Shown: positions 20,346 to 30,437 of the stretch, piece after piece | Numbering within the stretch: position 1 is the first letter of the stretch | Layout of the letters: each line of letters starts with the position of its first letter | Assembly: GCF_001949145.1 (NCBI RefSeq) | Contig: NW_019091760.1 | Location: forward strand, 1 to 30,437 | From: Acanthaster planci | Lineage: Eukaryota; Echinodermata; Asteroidea; Valvatida; Acanthasteridae | Reading direction: 5' to 3' | DNA length: 30,437 bases | Translations under genes and position numbers: made by a program | Notes under the pieces: model-generated | Database searches by the model: none | What the model was told of the DNA's origin: nothing | What the model saw: only the letters and a program-made list of their open reading frames with translations

Positions 20346-22526
20346 CACACTTTGACCTTTCCTATAAAATAGCTAAAGGTCACATTAATATTCATAAGCA
20401 TAATAATATAATATTGATAGGAGTAGGAATGAAAATGGATGAAAAAAATGGCACAAGATGACGTAGGGATGAATAGGAATCGCATAGGGTCAGAAAGTCT
20501 AAAAGGATCTCTGGTATGGTATGAACATGTACAATGTATATGAATTAGCAGAGGGTCAGAAAATGTGGTACACTTTTGACCTTTATGAAATTCAGTCACA
20601 ACAGGATGAAATGTGATGATAAAAATAGACGATGAGCCATGTTGTGTGGTATCATGGAAATATACTGACTGGCCCACCAGGAGGTCCAGAGTAATCAAGG
20701 GACAGTAAGCGATAATCCCTAGACATACAATGGACTGCGCGTACCGCCGAGCAATGGGGCAATTATCTTTCGGACAAAGGGCTGTACGCGGCGGTGTGAG
20801 GTGGGTAGTACTTCGGAGTGAGCGTTGGTCGACTTAATCCTTGGACACTGACTGAGAGAGGGCGGGTACGTGCTGACGGTCTCTCGTTCAGCATACTATG
20901 GTAGCGGAGATCTGATCGATACAGGAAGAAGACCCAGCTGGCCCTGGCTGAATTTCTTAATCCTTCTAACAAGTGGCTTACGCCCCGTTACCCTATACAT
21001 GTATACGGTTTTACAAATCTAAGCGGAGCGTTGCTGTTGATCTTTATTGTGAAGTCAATGAAAAATACATCACAATATAAAAATCATAAATTTTCGTGGG
21101 CGGCATATGACGTCCGTTGGGATTGTTAGCGCGTAGCAAAGCGGTAATTTTACTCGTCGTGCTATGGATTAATGTGCAGAAGTTCTCAGCCGGTATGCGA
21201 GCTGAGAATTATTACTCAATAGTCACATACCACAAAACAAATTCTGTGGACTTAACATACTGGATAAGGAATTTTTGTCTTTTTTGTACAATTATCATAC
21301 TAATTTTAAGAATTACTAAAAGAGAGATTACCTGAAGTTTGCTAAATTTATATCAGAGGCACTACACGCACTTATTTCTTTTCATTTGCATTTCTCTTGT
21401 ACTCATTTCATAACAGTAGTAAACATTCCAATAATTCCTGATTACTGCCTGCAGATAAGCCGTACAAATGGGATCAGTAAAATCCTAGCAATATTTCGTG
21501 TGTTTTGTTTGCAATTAATTACAACTTACCGCCGTGATCAGGAAATAGAGAGCAAAAAATCTGTAACATTAGATCTACTTTTGCCTTCATGACTAAATAT
21601 TTTACTTTGATATGCTGTTCCATTATCCATGCCATATTTGTAATTTTATTTTGTCTCTCCAAAACATCATGTCATTGTAGGAATTTGGCTAAGACTGGCC
21701 AACAACATGTTAACCACTATTGGACAGTTAAGTTTATAACCATTGAAATACGCTATTTCATCACAAGGCGTGCTCAAGTGATCTCATAAAATACCCTTTT
21801 GTATTGTTGCGTTCCCTAAATATCAAATCGATGGTAGCAGGAACTTTATTAGCGTCTACGGGATGTGAGATATTTTTCAAATCATACCAAGCACCATCGA
21901 TGGCACGAATACTCAACCTCTAATACTACAGTGCACAACGTTTTAAGGATGCAGATTACAAGCAAAAATTGCCGCAATGATCATAGGGTACAAAAGGGGC
22001 TTATTGCTGTGAATCATGTGGGTGCGTAGCAAGCATTCACTACGCTCTGGCTCTATGTGTACCGGACGTGCTAGAAAGCCGTAATTGACCAGATGTTATA
22101 GCCCGGGCAGTTCAAACTCGTTCTGTGTCCTTCCTCCATGGTTTACTATGGTAACGTGTAAGTGTACATCAATCTTTTACATCTCTAGAACTTTTGAGAT
22201 TAGAAACGTTAGTCATTATAGTGTTACAACTAAAAACACTAAATCCATGCCCTTAATAAAGTGATTTTTTATCAAACCTAAGTCATTGCTCTGTGGAGCT
22301 GGATCACAAATAAAATGAGACTACTTTTTACACACAGAGCAAGGTAAAATACCAGCATTTTGTACCTATACATGTAGCATGCAAAATGAATGCATGTACC
22401 TCTTGTTCATGGCATGTTTCTCACTCATTAGTCATTTGATGCATGTATAAGTACCCTATTAACAAATTCTCGTGAACTCTACTTTTGTCTAAACTTAAGA
22501 GTTTGGTTTCAAACCTGGTATGAGTG
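20346..22526. other. Intergenic DNA, no supported gene
   Basis: No recognised protein. Positions 20,700-21,000 are distinctly richer in GC than their surroundings and could be an old exon, UTR or promoter of something not otherwise visible. The 153-codon minus-strand frame at 20237-20698 overlaps the repeat above and is not convincing. Confidence 0.45.
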
Positions 22527-22606
22527 CACGTACTTGTCTCTCAAGGAAGTGTCTTCTCTGAGGGGACACGTACTTGTCTCTCAAGGAAGTGTCTTCTGTG
22601 TGGGGA
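22527..22606 (+). repeat. 40-bp tandem duplication
   Basis: Two 40-base units (22527-22566, 22567-22606), each starting CACGTACTTGTCTCTCAAGG, differ at only a few bases. A third, broken start (CATGTACTGG) follows. Confidence 0.9.
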
Positions 22607-22890
22607 CATGTACTGGTAGGTGTTATACCGTATGCATTTCACCAATGCTAAGACATGGTGGTTTGTGAATGTAATCAAATTATTTGATTTCAATTCCTTA
22701 ATTTAATTAAAAATTTGTTTAATTTTGTCACAAAACAAATAAATAAAAGGAAACAATTACCCATGCAGCTAATTTGCTTGCTTTTGAATAGACATTTGGG
22801 CCAGCTTGTCTCACATTTTTATAAAAATGAAAAAATCCTATTAAAATAAGAAATTGTGATTTTTTTATTTAAAAAATATAAAAAGTCAAC

Positions 22891-22929
22891 AAATATGTAA
22901 TGTAATGTAAAATATGTAATGTAATGTGT
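22891..22929 (+). repeat. 19-bp tandem duplication, AATATGTAATGTAATGT type
   Basis: Two near-identical 19-base units rich in TAATG in an AT-rich tract. Confidence 0.7.
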
Positions 22930-23034
22930 ATCAGAACGTTTACGAAAAACCTGAAATCCAGTGACACAAAAATTCCAAATGGAAGTACTTTCCATTTGTA
23001 TGTTTTCGTATTAAGGCCACGACTACAAGTACCT

Positions 23035-23488
23035 TTAACTTTTATTTTACAAGGTGTAAGTAAAACACAATTCACAATTACTCTTCATTTTTTAACCAAA
23101 TGCTATCATCAAATGATGTTCTGAACAACCCCATTTCCCCACATTTTGGGTTCTGGATCCGTCCTGCGATGGCGTTCGCTCTCCTTGTTCTTGCTAACAG
23201 ATACCAGTACTTCTTTTCATAATTACTCGGACACAAATTAGTTTGGATTGTATTCTCAAATTTTAAGGGATTTCCCCCTTTTCAAAACGCCTGCAACAAT
23301 CTTGCGAGGCTGGAAATGAGCTGTTTGAGTGGTTATTTAGTAGAACTGGAACCAACCCGCTAACACCAGGCAGTTAAGGGCTGCAAGACAGTTGTAAATG
23401 AATATTTAACCCAAATTATTCTTGGTAAAATGGAGTCTTCCGTAAACCAAATTGTATTGCTTGGGAATTGTAATCATGATCAAGAGCT
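23035..23488 (+). repeat. Dispersed repeat family 1, copy A
   Basis: Aligns in direct orientation with 25,994-26,472. Best blocks: CTTTTCATAATTACTC, ATTCTCAAATTTTA followed by GGGATTTCCCCCTTTTCAAA, GGCTGGAAATGAGCTGTTTGA, and TTCTTGGTAAAATGGA. It is followed directly by the family 2 copy at 23,512. Confidence 0.85.
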
Positions 23489-23511
23489 ATATTTTTGATC
23501 AGTGTCGTGCA

Positions 23512-23830
23512 TGTACCAGAACAATGGGAAGTACCCTACAACGAACGTTTGTTGTACTTGTGATGTACAGCACCCCACACGAATTTCGCAAAACAGATAA
23601 TTGGAATTTTACTCAAAAATAAGGAATTTTCAAAGTGTTCATTTACTTATCTGTCGCAGAGTGTTTTACATAAGGGACGTTTGGTCGAAATTTCAGCAGA
23701 AGAAAATGATTTAGGACCAAATAGAAGCAATGAGAAAACTGTACTTCGCACACTACTTTTTTATTACACAAGTACAGAGGAAACTTCCGGTAAGGATACA
23801 AATGTAAGGGTACTTGACTCTGGCTTGCAA
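23512..23830 (+). repeat. Dispersed repeat family 2, plus-strand copy
   Basis: Inverted partner of 16,720-17,045. Best blocks: CAATGGGAAGTACCC (23522-23536) and GTGTTTTACATAAGGGAC followed by GGTCGAAATTTCA. Confidence 0.7.
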
Positions 23831-24149
23831 GTGTGGAAAAGATGTTTTTGCTACAATAAAACAACCGGGGGGACAAACTACTACAAAAGGGGAAACCTAT
23901 TCTTTTTGCAGGGTTTTATCAGGTACGGACAAAATATGCATGCAACACGGCTTCACACCGTTGAGTTTGGGATTTGTAGTTTTGGCTGTTTTTACGGATT
24001 TCTACGGAAAAAAGTAATATAATAAAGTTTCCCAGAATAATGAAAATTAAGTGCAATCCAGTCACTACTCTTGTTGTGCTTCGACCAGGATAGGTTTTGG
24101 AATTTCCTGTTCGTCTTAAAAGCGGAGAAATTTAAACCTTCAGTCTGCT

Positions 24150-24495
24150 GGGTCGTGGACAAGGCACGCTGTCCACTGACCATCGGGCTTCACGAGTACC
24201 CGCGGACAGGCTTTCCCATCCTAGGCTGTGATGTATGTGACGCCATCGGGCTGTGCACAGTTTTTTTCACCGGGCGTAAATTCTACCAGCGCCACGCACT
24301 TCGGCCGCTCCCTGTCCAGCGGCCCACTAGCCAGTTGCGGACGTTCGTCCACCCGTATTGCACGCCATGGCAGTCGGAGATCGCCACTCAAGTTCGTCTA
24401 TCGAGACCAAGAACTCTCGCGGCTCCGAGCTCTTTGTCCCCGGCAGAATCCAAGATCAGGACTCCACCCGTAGAGGTACCTCCCCTCTCACTATG
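24150..24495. other. GC-rich island of unknown nature
   Basis: About 340 bases much richer in GC and CpG than the flanks. It is open on the plus strand (part of a 185-codon frame, 24071-24628) but I do not recognise the product. A short piece, FPILGCDVCDAIGL, loosely recalls the ILGxxxCxxLGL end of retrotransposon proteases; that is not enough for a call. It may be an exon, a retroelement scrap or a CpG island. Confidence 0.35.
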
Positions 24496-24499
24496 GCCA

Positions 24500-25470
24500 C
24501 CATATTGCTATTATAATTCAGAATGTGTAAATCTTTTCTTTCTCAATGGTTTATTTAGCTCGAAGTACCTGTATTGTTCTATAAATTTCTATACAATTAA
24601 AATAAAATTTAGTTTGTTTTTCTGCTAAACTTCTCAATTCCGATTCTTATTCATCAGAGTCCTGTTCCCATTTACTTTACTTTACCTGTGTCTTTTATGT
24701 GGTCATGGGATTGAAGTGACTTGACATTGTACTCTGATTTGCTTCCAATAATTGACCTGACGGGAGCCACTCATAATTTTGATCTAATATTGTTGTTTTT
24801 ATTTTATTGATTTATAGAATTAACCTGCTTTTGAAATCGTGAGTTTAATTCCGTACGAAAATTAATCTGTTTATTTTGAGGAAATACTCCTTAGCATTTC
24901 TTTCATTTACTTTAATTTCAATTTAATTTACCTGTTATTTTCAAGGAGGTAATGCGGAGGCGGGGGTTCAATTTACATGTGACGGCTTCGAAAAACTAAA
25001 CCAATGTGGCTTTTTGGCGCGAACCAGGCCGCACATATAGTTATTGTATTCCGATGAACATGTATATCATCTATCTTCCTGGGAGAGGGTTCCCGCACTA
25101 GCGAAGTTATTTTCCTCCTTCCTCTATGGTCATTCAGGGTTATTGGCGAGGGGGTGGCCAGCAAGTGCAATTTCAAACCTCTGGGCGTGATCAGCCGATG
25201 GACTGTACAAATATCACGACCTTCCTTCCCAATGAAACGTGTCTGCGAAGAATAATGGATTTTATCTTGTACAGATAAAATAGATTATTTTCAAATTGAA
25301 GAAATTTTGCCCGCTGATACCAAAATAAATACACTACCTATCACGAATGCATTTAAACCTGGGTACGTAACTGGGAGCCAACATGTGAACCACTTTGGCT
25401 GTCTTACCCTCTGTATATGACCAACACTATCAGATAGTAGACTTATAATTAGTTATGAAGATGCATGGAC
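24500..25470. other. Intergenic DNA, nothing recognised
   Basis: AT-rich apart from 24940-25200. No gene supported. Confidence 0.5.
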
Positions 25471-25477
25471 TGAAAAA

Positions 25478-25542
25478 CTGAATTAAACCCTCCAACCTCA
25501 GGAACACTATACCGGCTGCTTTACCAGCTGAGCAATCTATCC
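25478..25542 (-). mobile_element. tRNA-derived SINE head
   Basis: The minus strand reads GGATAGATTGCTCAGCTGG (A box at 25524-25535), then GTAAAGCAGCCGG, TAGTGTTCC and a B-box-like GGTTTAATTC (25480-25489), about 35 bases after the A box. The layout is tRNA-like, but the anticodon stem does not pair and there is no proper acceptor stem, so this is not a working tRNA gene. It resembles tRNA-type heads common in invertebrate SINEs. The body would continue toward lower coordinates; its end is not clear. Confidence 0.65.
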
Positions 25543-25993
25543 TTAATTAGAATACAGGGTTAACTGACATAATATAAATGCATGCTTCCTTCTAATTTTC
25601 TGGGAAGCAATCCTAGCTGTTACAGTCAGGCAACAGTTCCAACCGTGTTCCAAAAAACACCACCTCCACATAACGATTGTTTAACGTGCTGAACAAACGG
25701 AGCCGAATGTTACACCCGTACCTTCAAAACCGAACGGGGTTTCAGTTACTTGGTTATTTAATTCATATTCTGCTTGTGAGTGTATTTTTTATAAATAACG
25801 ACAAAATCAAAAAACTGTGTCTAATAAAATTTTACTTGCTCTTTTTAAAACTGTCTTGTAAACCTTCCTAGGTAGTGAAACATGAAAATCTCAAGCATTT
25901 TATTTTCTTTGGAGTTTGAGATTGTGGGCAAGAGGAGCGCAACTCATAGTAATATAGGTTTGACTCGTCTAGACTTCTTGATACTGAGGTTTA

Positions 25994-26472
25994 TACTTTG
26001 ATTTTACAAGGTGAAAATAAAAACACAGCAATTTACAATTAATCTTTATTTTCTGACCCAATGGCTATCATTGTGTGATGCTTCTGAACAGCCACGTTAC
26101 ACCTTTAAATTTAGCTCAGCATCCTCCCTTGCATGTTCTTTGCACTCATTGCTCTCGGTAACCAATAATTCTTTTCATAATTACTCAGATACAAATTAGT
26201 TCGAGTTGTATTCTCAAATTTTAGGGGATTTCCCCCTTTTCAAAATGCCTGCAACAATATTACATGGCTGGAAATGAGCTGTTTGAATGGTCATTTTGTA
26301 GAAATGGAACTGACGCACGGATACCAGGCAAAGGATCTGAACAGTTTTATCATAAACCTTAATGAATATTGAACCTAAACCATTCTTGGTAAAATGGAAA
26401 GTCTCCTGTTAACCAAATTGTACTGGTTGGAGAACGATGTGGTTTGGAAATTGTAATCATGCTTAAGAGCTT
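25994..26472 (+). repeat. Dispersed repeat family 1, copy B
   Basis: Direct-orientation partner of 23,035-23,488. Confidence 0.85.
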
Positions 26473-26684
26473 AAATTATGACGAATGTGGTACGGAGGAA
26501 ATTACTGGATTCTCTTTGCTTGTACACACATAACCAAACCGTGCTTTCACAACATTTAGCCAAAAGAGCCCATTGCTACAAAGTAAGCCTGTATGTACAT
26601 GTACAAAGGTTAGATTGTCTACTCTTCAAATATAAGTTAATAGAATATAGGCCTATATTTCTAATTCATGCAAAATCTCAAAGT

Positions 26685-27000
26685 GATACTGGCAAGTTAA
26701 ATTTACTTTCAGTCACAGTCTGATACAACAGGAATGGAGCAAGCAAGCCTTCATCTAAATTCTTCAGTATCTCCTGTGTCAACCTTAATAAGCAGTTTAT
26801 AATGAATAAATACCAGTGTAATTTATTTCATTGAATTACCTTAAAAAACAGGAATTACCAGTCCCATGTTTAGGTCACACGAACCACGACCATTGTAATA
26901 GCACGTTGTTACGCGAGATACAAATAATGTGCATTTGGCAGTGTTGGCATACTTTGCAGAGTCTACAAAAAGAGTTTTGTGGAGGATTTTTGCACGGAAG
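26685..27000 (+). repeat. Dispersed repeat family 3, plus-strand copy
   Basis: Inverted partner of 20,050-20,345, about 6.3 kb away. Confidence 0.8.
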
Positions 27001-27009
27001 CTTTACTAA

Positions 27010-27480
27010 AGTGACGTTTCCACATTTTCAAGATATATTATCACGAAATGCGAAATACCCTGATATTTTGACGTGTTTCCAAGGTGGTATGATTGGAGAT
27101 GGCGTCTTTCCAAAATATCATATATTGGAAAGGCATCTTTGCAAGATATGATTACTAGGAAAACGCTAGAATATCACGGAAAAACGTCTTTCCAAGATGG
27201 AATATAAAATACACGTTACAGCAGCTGAAGTTCAAGTTTTCTGCATATTGAAACTGCTCGCCTTACCAGTTACATGACCAAGAAACGATACCGTAGACAG
27301 ACAGTTTTCAGGAAAACATTTTAGAGGAAGACGACTTTCAGAGAAATGATTACAGGGGAAAGAGGTCTTTCAGAGTACCGAAGAAAGACGTCTTTTCTAG
27401 ATCCTGGATGGACGTCTTAACAAGATGTATCAGGGAAAGACGTAGTTCTCACATGCCATTTCAGGGAAAAACGTTGGATA
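27010..27480. repeat. Decayed minisatellite-like repeat, GACGTCTTTCCAAGAT type
   Basis: Words like GACGTNTTTCC, TTTCCAAGAT, CAGGGAAA and their inverted forms recur at irregular 30-50 base spacing (for example 27013, 27071, 27102, 27132, 27187, 27330, 27370, 27437). No open frame of note. Confidence 0.5.
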
Positions 27481-28150
27481 GATATCCATATCCCTTCTTT
27501 CCAAGAAAATATATAATGGAACTTGGAAGCTCTGCTGGTCATTTTAAGCTTCGTATTTTTGAAAAAAATGTGAATTAGCTGGAGAGAGATATGCTGGCTT
27601 TGGCCTATCACGTAACTTTTGTATTAAATTTTGGCCATGTGCCTGAATATATCGTAACCAACTCATCCCCTGTAGGTACGTCTATACTATTCTGTTGTAT
27701 TATGAACATGCACATACAAACCTATGACAAAAGTTTAAAAAAAGTTAAACTTGGGAAATGTTGAGAGAAAATGCCAAAATATTTCTTGGGGAATTCTCAC
27801 CGAATGACTGAATCACTTTGTAAATCACTTAGTAAAACAGATCTGTGGTGTTCCAGAGATGGTAGTTTGACATTTTATTTTCGGCAATTCTATTCATGTC
27901 AAAATTGATGAAATATGTGGCCGGTTTATTTTTTTGAGTTTTGACCCGCTCACCATCTAACTAACCTAATGACATAGCAAATATGTAGAAACATTTTTGA
28001 ATGACGCATGCAAACCGTTACAGTGTATATCATTTTGAAGTACGGATGACAAAGGTGCGGGCTTACTCTACAGTGTATATGTATATTATATATACATTTA
28101 AAATTGAATTTCTATGTTATTCAAGTTTTTGACGAGAGCCGTGAGTCAGT
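27481..28150. other. Intergenic DNA upstream of subtilase gene 2
   Basis: No gene. It includes the block 27,842-27,890 shared with the region upstream of gene 1, and an AT-rich palindromic stretch around 28,072-28,097 (TATATGTATATTATATATACA type). Confidence 0.45.
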
Positions 28151-28156
28151 TCAGTC

Positions 28157-28216
28157 TATATATAAGAGTATGCTTCTGGATCTAATTGTATAGTCATCTT
28201 TGACAGCCTGTGAAGT
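28157..28216 (+). promoter_or_regulatory. Putative core promoter and 5' UTR of subtilase gene 2
   Basis: A good TATA box (TATATATAAG, 28157-28166) lies about 30-37 bases before an initiator-like TCATCTT (28194). The TAGTCATC and CCTGTGAAGT words (the latter at 28207-28216) are shared with gene 1. The TATA box is clearly better here than in gene 1. Confidence 0.6.
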
Positions 28217-28223
28217 GAACACA

Positions 28224-30264
28224 ATGCATACCTTGGTGCTTCTGTTGTTGGTGGGTGTAGCTGCGGCTGGTCTTGCTCCGCTGTACGAAGTTGAGGAGAA
28301 CGTCAAAGGCCACTATCTCATCAAATTCAAGTATTGCATTTACATATGAATATCACAAAACATGCTGATATTTTCTGATTTTCTCAGACATTTGCTGTCG
28401 ATATCGTTGATATTTGCACGTCCCTGATGCTCTTTTATTTCAGGGATGAAGTGGATTCTGACATGACTGCCGAGGGCATACAGCGTCATGTGCAACAGCA
28501 GCGTTTGGGTGAGGCTATCATCTATCATCGTTACTACAATGTTTTGAAGGGTGTGGCTGCAAAACTGTCAGAGGAAGTCCTACAATATGTGAGAAGGGAA
28601 CAGATTTGTCTACTTTGTTCATGATTTGTTGTGTACAAATATTTCTCAGTGTTTGAGAAAGGGCTGTATTATTGTTCCAGGTATCCTTGTTACCATTTTT
28701 TCATGTCAGTGAAAAGCAAAGACAGGAAGGACGTTTCCTGTATGAAATAGGTTTATCATTTGTTATTTTCTGGGAAGAAGAGGAAACCTGACTTCTTTAT
28801 TTCTAGTTTTGGTCCCAGCTTTAACATAGCCAAATAAAAGAGGCTTGCTATAATTCAGTAATATATTATTATTGCGCCCTGCAAATCTTTTTCTTTCACT
28901 ATTGGATCCCCATTGGTTTCTAATAATGATTAGGTACGAACCTTGGATGAGGTTGAGTATGTATCGGAGGACGGCATGGCCCATGCAGCAGACATTCCTT
29001 GGGGGCTGGACCGTATTGGAGAGAGGCGACTTCCTCTGGATGGACGCTTCAAACCTGACCCAGTTTATTGTAAGGATAGATTTCAAAGATATGTAACTAT
29101 CTAACAGAATTTTATTTTCTTCCAGCACTTGCAAATATCCTGCATTTGCCTGTAAAAGTTAGTTTTCAACGAATTTCCCATGACTCTTATAAAACCTGGC
29201 TGAAAACAGCTCTGGCTCAGTTGCTGATCGTGAAACTGCATATGGTTTGCGGCGCATGGGTGCAATTCATGCATGGTACAATCAGCCTGTGGTGCCATTT
29301 TTCAACTGACAGGTGGTCATACGCATTGCATAGATTCTATGAGGCAAAGCGCATCAAAGTGGTTGGACTATCGAGATAGATCTGCATAGGATTATTCAAG
29401 TTTAAGTTCGTGTGAAAAAGAGCTTTTTTCCTTTCATGCAGGTGAAGGACAGGGTGTTGAAATCTGGGTCTTAGACACTGGTATCCGTCCCACCCACCGT
29501 GACTTTGGAGGCAGGGCCTCGGTAGCGTTTGATGCCTACGGTGGTGATGTTAGTGTCATTTCCTCTCAAGGACACTAATTCTTAGTTGTTCAGGTCTTAA
29601 ATTCTTTGACTTCGCCAGAAACTAAATTTTGACTTCTTGACTACAAATTACTTTTCCTGAAGGAGTTAGCATATAAGTCTTCACGTATGAGTTGGTGGTT
29701 AACTTCTGTGGCACAATTATATTCCAACGAATTGGAGAAAGCTTGGCCTTGACGCTTGCTTTAAACTAAAAATATAAGTTGTCAATGATTGCCTTATTTC
29801 TCAGAATTAAGGCATTATTTCCCGTACACTGATGTAACGGGCTTTATGCCTACCAGTTTAAGCTTCCACCGAGATTCACTGTATATTCAACCTAATCCTG
29901 TGCATTGTATAGGTAAAGAATTTCTAATAATTTTACAGAGCGATACATAATGATCCACTACCCCATACATGGAAACTACTTTGGTAGACAGTATCATTCC
30001 CGTACATGTGAACCTTGTAGTGTATATTGTAGTTGATTAGTGGTATTTACGCACTCATGTGTTAAATATAGAAATAACAAGGCATATATGTATATTCTCC
30101 TATGTTTGGCTAGGGCAAAGATTGCAACGGTCACGGCACTCACTGTGCAGGTATTGCAGCAGGTTCCTCTTATGGAGTTGCCAAACAAGCAACGATCAAA
30201 AGTGTGAAAGTTCTGGGTAGCACTCGTTGTGGTTCATCTGGGCCTCACTCAAAAATTGTGAAAG
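28224..30264 (+). CDS. Secreted proteinase K-like subtilisin (S8) serine protease, exons 1-5 (3' end outside window)
   Basis: Exons: 28224-28330, 28444-28588, 28934-29069, 29442-29548, 30114-30264. Exon lengths 107, 145, 136 and 107 are identical to gene 1; exon 5 is 151 against 142, so three residues longer, and the phases are the same. The visible protein is 215 residues plus a split codon. It has a signal peptide ([16 protein letters not shown]), an I9 propeptide, then PWGLDRIG, catalytic D141 (WVLDTG) and H172 (GHGTHCAG). The Ser and oxyanion Asn lie beyond the window. The exon 4 donor is GTTAGT, unusual but valid. The extra residues fall after VKVLG, where gene 1 has CSGSGSYSG and this gene has [12 protein letters not shown], so the loop differs. 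No stop or frameshift suggests decay. Function as for gene 1: a secreted zymogen protease with unknown substrate. Confidence 0.92.
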
Positions 30265-30437
30265 GTGCGTTATTACCATATCGTAGTTATAAATGACTAT
30301 AGAGTACAGCTGTAGCAGGCATGTGATAAAAGACTTTGTCTTAAAAACAAAAATGGCTTGATGAACTTAGTTTAACGGTTAAACTGCCTTCCAAAAACAT
30401 AACCTCCTGTTTCCATGCCAATTCAATATCTTCTTGT

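Noticed and set aside
20237-20698. Minus-strand open frame of 153 codons
   Set aside because: It overlaps a dispersed repeat copy and its residues look like translated AT-rich DNA.
23681-24022. Plus-strand open frame of 113 codons
   Set aside because: It begins within dispersed repeat family 2, is not open in the other copy, and shows no known motif.
25478-25542. Intact tRNA gene on the minus strand
   Set aside because: A and B boxes are present but the anticodon and acceptor stems do not pair, so a SINE head is the better reading.
26831-27151. Plus-strand open frame of 106 codons
   Set aside because: It spans the end of a dispersed repeat and the start of the decayed minisatellite; the inverted copy at 20,050-20,345 does not keep the frame.
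28224-30264. Gene 2 as a pseudogene
   Set aside because: All five visible exons are open, splice sites are valid, and the Asp and His catalytic motifs are intact.
1-30437. CRISPR arrays, bacterial operons or phage genes
   Set aside because: The multi-exon genes, GT-AG introns, SINE and Penelope-like element show animal DNA; no regularly spaced short repeats of CRISPR type were seen.

Overview
The window looks like nuclear DNA of a non-vertebrate animal, probably a marine invertebrate and perhaps a deuterostome. The pointers are AT-rich intergenic DNA, multi-exon genes with GT-AG introns, a SAMD9-like protein, secreted proteinase K-type subtilases of the kind annotated as aqualysin-like in marine invertebrates, and many old transposon fragments. 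The species cannot be fixed from the sequence alone.

Layout. Positions 2-910 are the 3' end of a SAMD9/SAMD9L-like gene that enters from the left edge. Positions 911 to about 10,600 have no gene I can support. They hold a degenerate GAGTCC-type repeat (6155-6330), short CAACTCGGTCC repeats (6640-6705), a 137-bp foldback element with TA duplications (7976-8112), a tandem duplication around that element (7365-7900 and 8120-8645), and a scrap of subtilase exon 2 (8953-8986). A complete eight-exon subtilase gene runs from 10,685 to 15,381 (378 aa). Its intron 6 carries a 983-bp TTAA-flanked transposon-like insertion, and its intron 3 contains a 245-bp tandem duplication. A broken copy of the last exon plus 3' UTR of the same family follows at 16,115-16,290.

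From 16,700 to 27,500 the DNA is repeat-rich. The clearest unit is a 5'-truncated Penelope-like retroelement (17,339-18,633). It has a 12-bp target duplication, inverted terminal repeats of about 195 bp, a hammerhead-ribozyme-like motif in each repeat, and a C-terminal GIY-YIG endonuclease whose two signature tyrosines are cysteines. Around it lie a diverged second copy of the TTAA element (from 19,179), three pairs of dispersed repeats, a tRNA-derived SINE head (25,478-25,542, minus strand), a 40-bp tandem repeat (22,527-22,606) and a decayed minisatellite-like stretch (27,010-27,480).

A second subtilase gene starts at 28,224 with the same exon lengths (except exon 5) and intron phases, and leaves the window after exon 5. 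The two genes and two broken pieces form a local tandem family: same-strand duplication, divergence and decay, with mobile elements inserted between and within members. The encoded enzymes are predicted secreted zymogens: signal peptide, I9 inhibitor propeptide, then an S8 peptidase with the Asp-His-Ser triad. No CRISPR array, rRNA or intact tRNA gene was seen.
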